DNA of 64,000 nt, taken from assembly GCA_041656295.1 (NCBI GenBank), contig JBBADV010000002.1, positions 124,001 to 188,000 of the forward strand. The letters run 5' to 3'. Each line of letters opens with the position of its first letter. The first letter of the stretch is position 1. The DNA comes from Kiritimatiellales bacterium (GTDB lineage Bacteria; Verrucomicrobiota; Kiritimatiellia; Kiritimatiellales; Tichowtungiaceae). The position numbers and the translations under genes are program-made. The notes below the pieces were generated by a model that was given only the letters and a program-made list of their open reading frames with translations, had not been told where the DNA came from and did not search any database. Positions 62,720 through 64,000 of this stretch are shown here, in pieces.

Positions 62720-64000
62720 ATGAAAACAAACGAACAAACAGTTTCCGCCGATGTTGCAATTATCGGCAGCGGCTTCGGCGCAATTGCGGCGGCGCAGGCA
62801 TTATTAGAACGCGGCTTAACTGTGGTGATGACAGAAGAATTCCCGTGGATCGGCGGACAGGCGACGAGTCAGGCGCTGTGCGTGCCGGATGAATATCACG
62901 ATCCGGTATTTGAATCCGGCGGATCAACGCGCCGCTATTTCGAATTTCGCGACCGCATTCGCGACTATTATAAATCGAAATATCAGCTTTCAAAATTCGG
63001 CGCGGCGCAACTTCATTTTAATCCCGGCGGCGGAACAACCAGCATCGCCGCCGAACCGCATGTCGCGCACGAAATTATCATGAACGGATTTCAGGACGCG
63101 CTGAATGCCGGAAACTTAAAAATTTTTACCGGCGTTGTACCGCAGTCCGCAGAGCGCAGCGGAAAAGCAATCACGTCCGTCACCTGCGCCGGAAACTCCG
63201 GCGACGCGGTAACGGTGCGCGCAAAATTTTTTCTCTCCGGCGATGAAACCGGCGAGCTTTATCCGCTGTTAAATATCGGATTCCGGCAGGGCACTGAAAG
63301 CAAAGCGGAGTTCGACGAACCGCACGCGCCGGAAAAAGCGGATTCCGATTCACTGCAAAGTTATACATATTGTTTTGCGATGGAATATGTGCCCGGCGGA
63401 AACTTTACCATTCCGCCGCCGCCGGACTACGACCGCTGGAAAAAAATTCACGGACATGAATTTCTACTCGGTGCGCCCGGTGCGCGTCCCGGCGATCCGG
63501 CACTGATGTTCCGCGTAAAAACCGGACGCGGCGGAATCCGCATTAAACCGGCGTTCTATTACCGGTCAACTGTGCGCGCCGAACTGTTTTCCGGCGGCGA
63601 TGCGCCGAACAGCAAAACCATTTTCAACGTTGTCGGCAACGATTACTGCTACGAAAATTTTGTCGGCAAACCGCCGGAAGAAAAACGCCGGATTTTAAAC
63701 GACGCGCGCGGCCTGTCGCTTGCCTACATGTATTGGCTGCAAACCGAAGCGCCGCGCGATGACGGCGGCGGTTCCGGCTGGCCGGAACTGCGCCCGCTGC
63801 CGGAATCCACCGGCACGCCGGACGGCGTTGCGATGGGACCGTATGTGCGCGAAGGCCGGCGGTTGAAAGCCTGCCGGACAATTATCGAACAGGATATTTC
63901 CACCGCGTGTCAAAAAGGCGCGCGCGCAAAATTGTTTGATGATTCTGTCGGCGTCGGCTGTTTTCTGATTGATCTGCACCGGCGCAACGGCGCAACCGGA
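62720..64000 (+). CDS. FAD-dependent oxidoreductase (PF12831 type), 3' truncated by window end
   Basis: 427 codons are visible and the frame is still open at base 64000. The N-terminal dinucleotide-binding motif is VAIIGSGFGAIAAAQALLERG, followed by FPWIGGQATSQALCVPDE as in FAD_oxidored proteins of polysaccharide loci. Later motifs are FFLSGDETGELYPLLNIGF and GPYVREGRRLKACRTIIEQD, which fit the same family. It has no signal peptide. It may oxidise a sugar or uronate released by the locus; the substrate is unknown. Confidence 0.88.
   Translation, partial: MKTNEQTVSADVAIIGSGFGAIAAAQALLERGLTVVMTEEFPWIGGQATSQALCVPDEYHDPVFESGGSTRRYFEFRDRIRDYYKSKYQLSKFGAAQLHFNPGGGTTSIAAEPHVAHEIIMNGFQDALNAGNLKIFTGVVPQSAERSGKAITSVTCAGNSGDAVTVRAKFFLSGDETGELYPLLNIGFRQGTESKAEFDEPHAPEKADSDSLQSYTYCFAMEYVPGGNFTIPPPPDYDRWKKIHGHEFLLGAPGARPGDPALMFRVKTGRGGIRIKPAFYYRSTVRAELFSGGDAPNSKTIFNVVGNDYCYENFVGKPPEEKRRILNDARGLSLAYMYWLQTEAPRDDGGGSGWPELRPLPESTGTPDGVAMGPYVREGRRLKACRTIIEQDISTACQKGARAKLFDDSVGVGCFLIDLHRRNGATG

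Noticed and set aside
1..64000. tRNA or rRNA genes
   Set aside because: I looked through the spacers for cloverleaf or rRNA signatures and saw none; most spacers are repeat-filled. A covariance search would settle it.

Overview
The window looks like a chromosomal segment of a PVC-group bacterium, most likely Kiritimatiellota or a related Verrucomicrobiota/Lentisphaerota lineage. This is an inference from gene content: PEP-CTERM sorting signals, SSS-type sodium symporters, GHL6-type glycoside hydrolases, many Gfo/Idh/MocA oxidoreductases and SGNH esterases, a K+-dependent membrane pyrophosphatase, and intergenic spaces full of palindromic and compound repeats. I saw no rRNA, tRNA, CRISPR array, exosortase or phage module.

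Layout. 1-16952 holds mostly housekeeping genes: a prenyl synthase, a COG3044-type ATPase with a damaged P-loop, dtd, an aldo/keto reductase, a LolC/E-type permease, ogt, a LolA-like protein, a MATE transporter, a DUF4886 esterase, hppA and purM, then a LacI regulator with a GHL6-type hydrolase. 17188-24895 is a sugar uptake and conversion cluster: SSS symporter, two Gfo/Idh/MocA dehydrogenases, a PMI-like cupin and a second GHL6-type hydrolase. 25283-28002 is an AT-richer insert with a PEP-CTERM protein, a jelly-roll-like protein and an oligogalacturonate-lyase-like propeller, followed by a UroD/MtaA-like protein. 29832-37824 mixes an esterase, folP, a translationally coupled minus-strand operon (two Gfo/Idh/MocA genes, a Tat signal peptide ORF, a metallophosphoesterase), an SGNH hydrolase and wrecked IS630 and IS30 copies. 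37879-44059 is core again: pheT, HAD, TPR, cdaR-like, cdaA. After a wrecked IS110 copy, a XylR-type regulator opens a pectin-type locus (46654 to the window end): SGNH and AXE-like esterases, a LamG/toroid protein, five tandem secreted beta-solenoid paralogues, a parallel beta-helix protein, a symporter, a rhamnogalacturonan acetylesterase-like protein, DUF4380 and an FAD oxidoreductase.

How the genes fit together. Secreted esterases, lyase-like and helix proteins would deacetylate and cut pectin-like polymer. The two SSS symporters would import sugars, driven by a sodium gradient to which hppA may contribute. Gfo/Idh/MocA enzymes, the PMI-like cupin and the FAD oxidoreductase would process them inside the cell. 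LacI- and XylR-type proteins would sense the sugars.

Three themes stand out. First, at least six genes or IS copies keep their two ends but have lost the middle. Second, dispersed palindromic repeats have entered coding sequences: an exact 81-bp (27-codon) tandem hairpin unit inside one dehydrogenase, the C-terminus of folP, and several N-termini. Third, there is a tandem family of five unrecognised secreted beta-solenoid proteins, only two of which keep a PEP-CTERM anchor.
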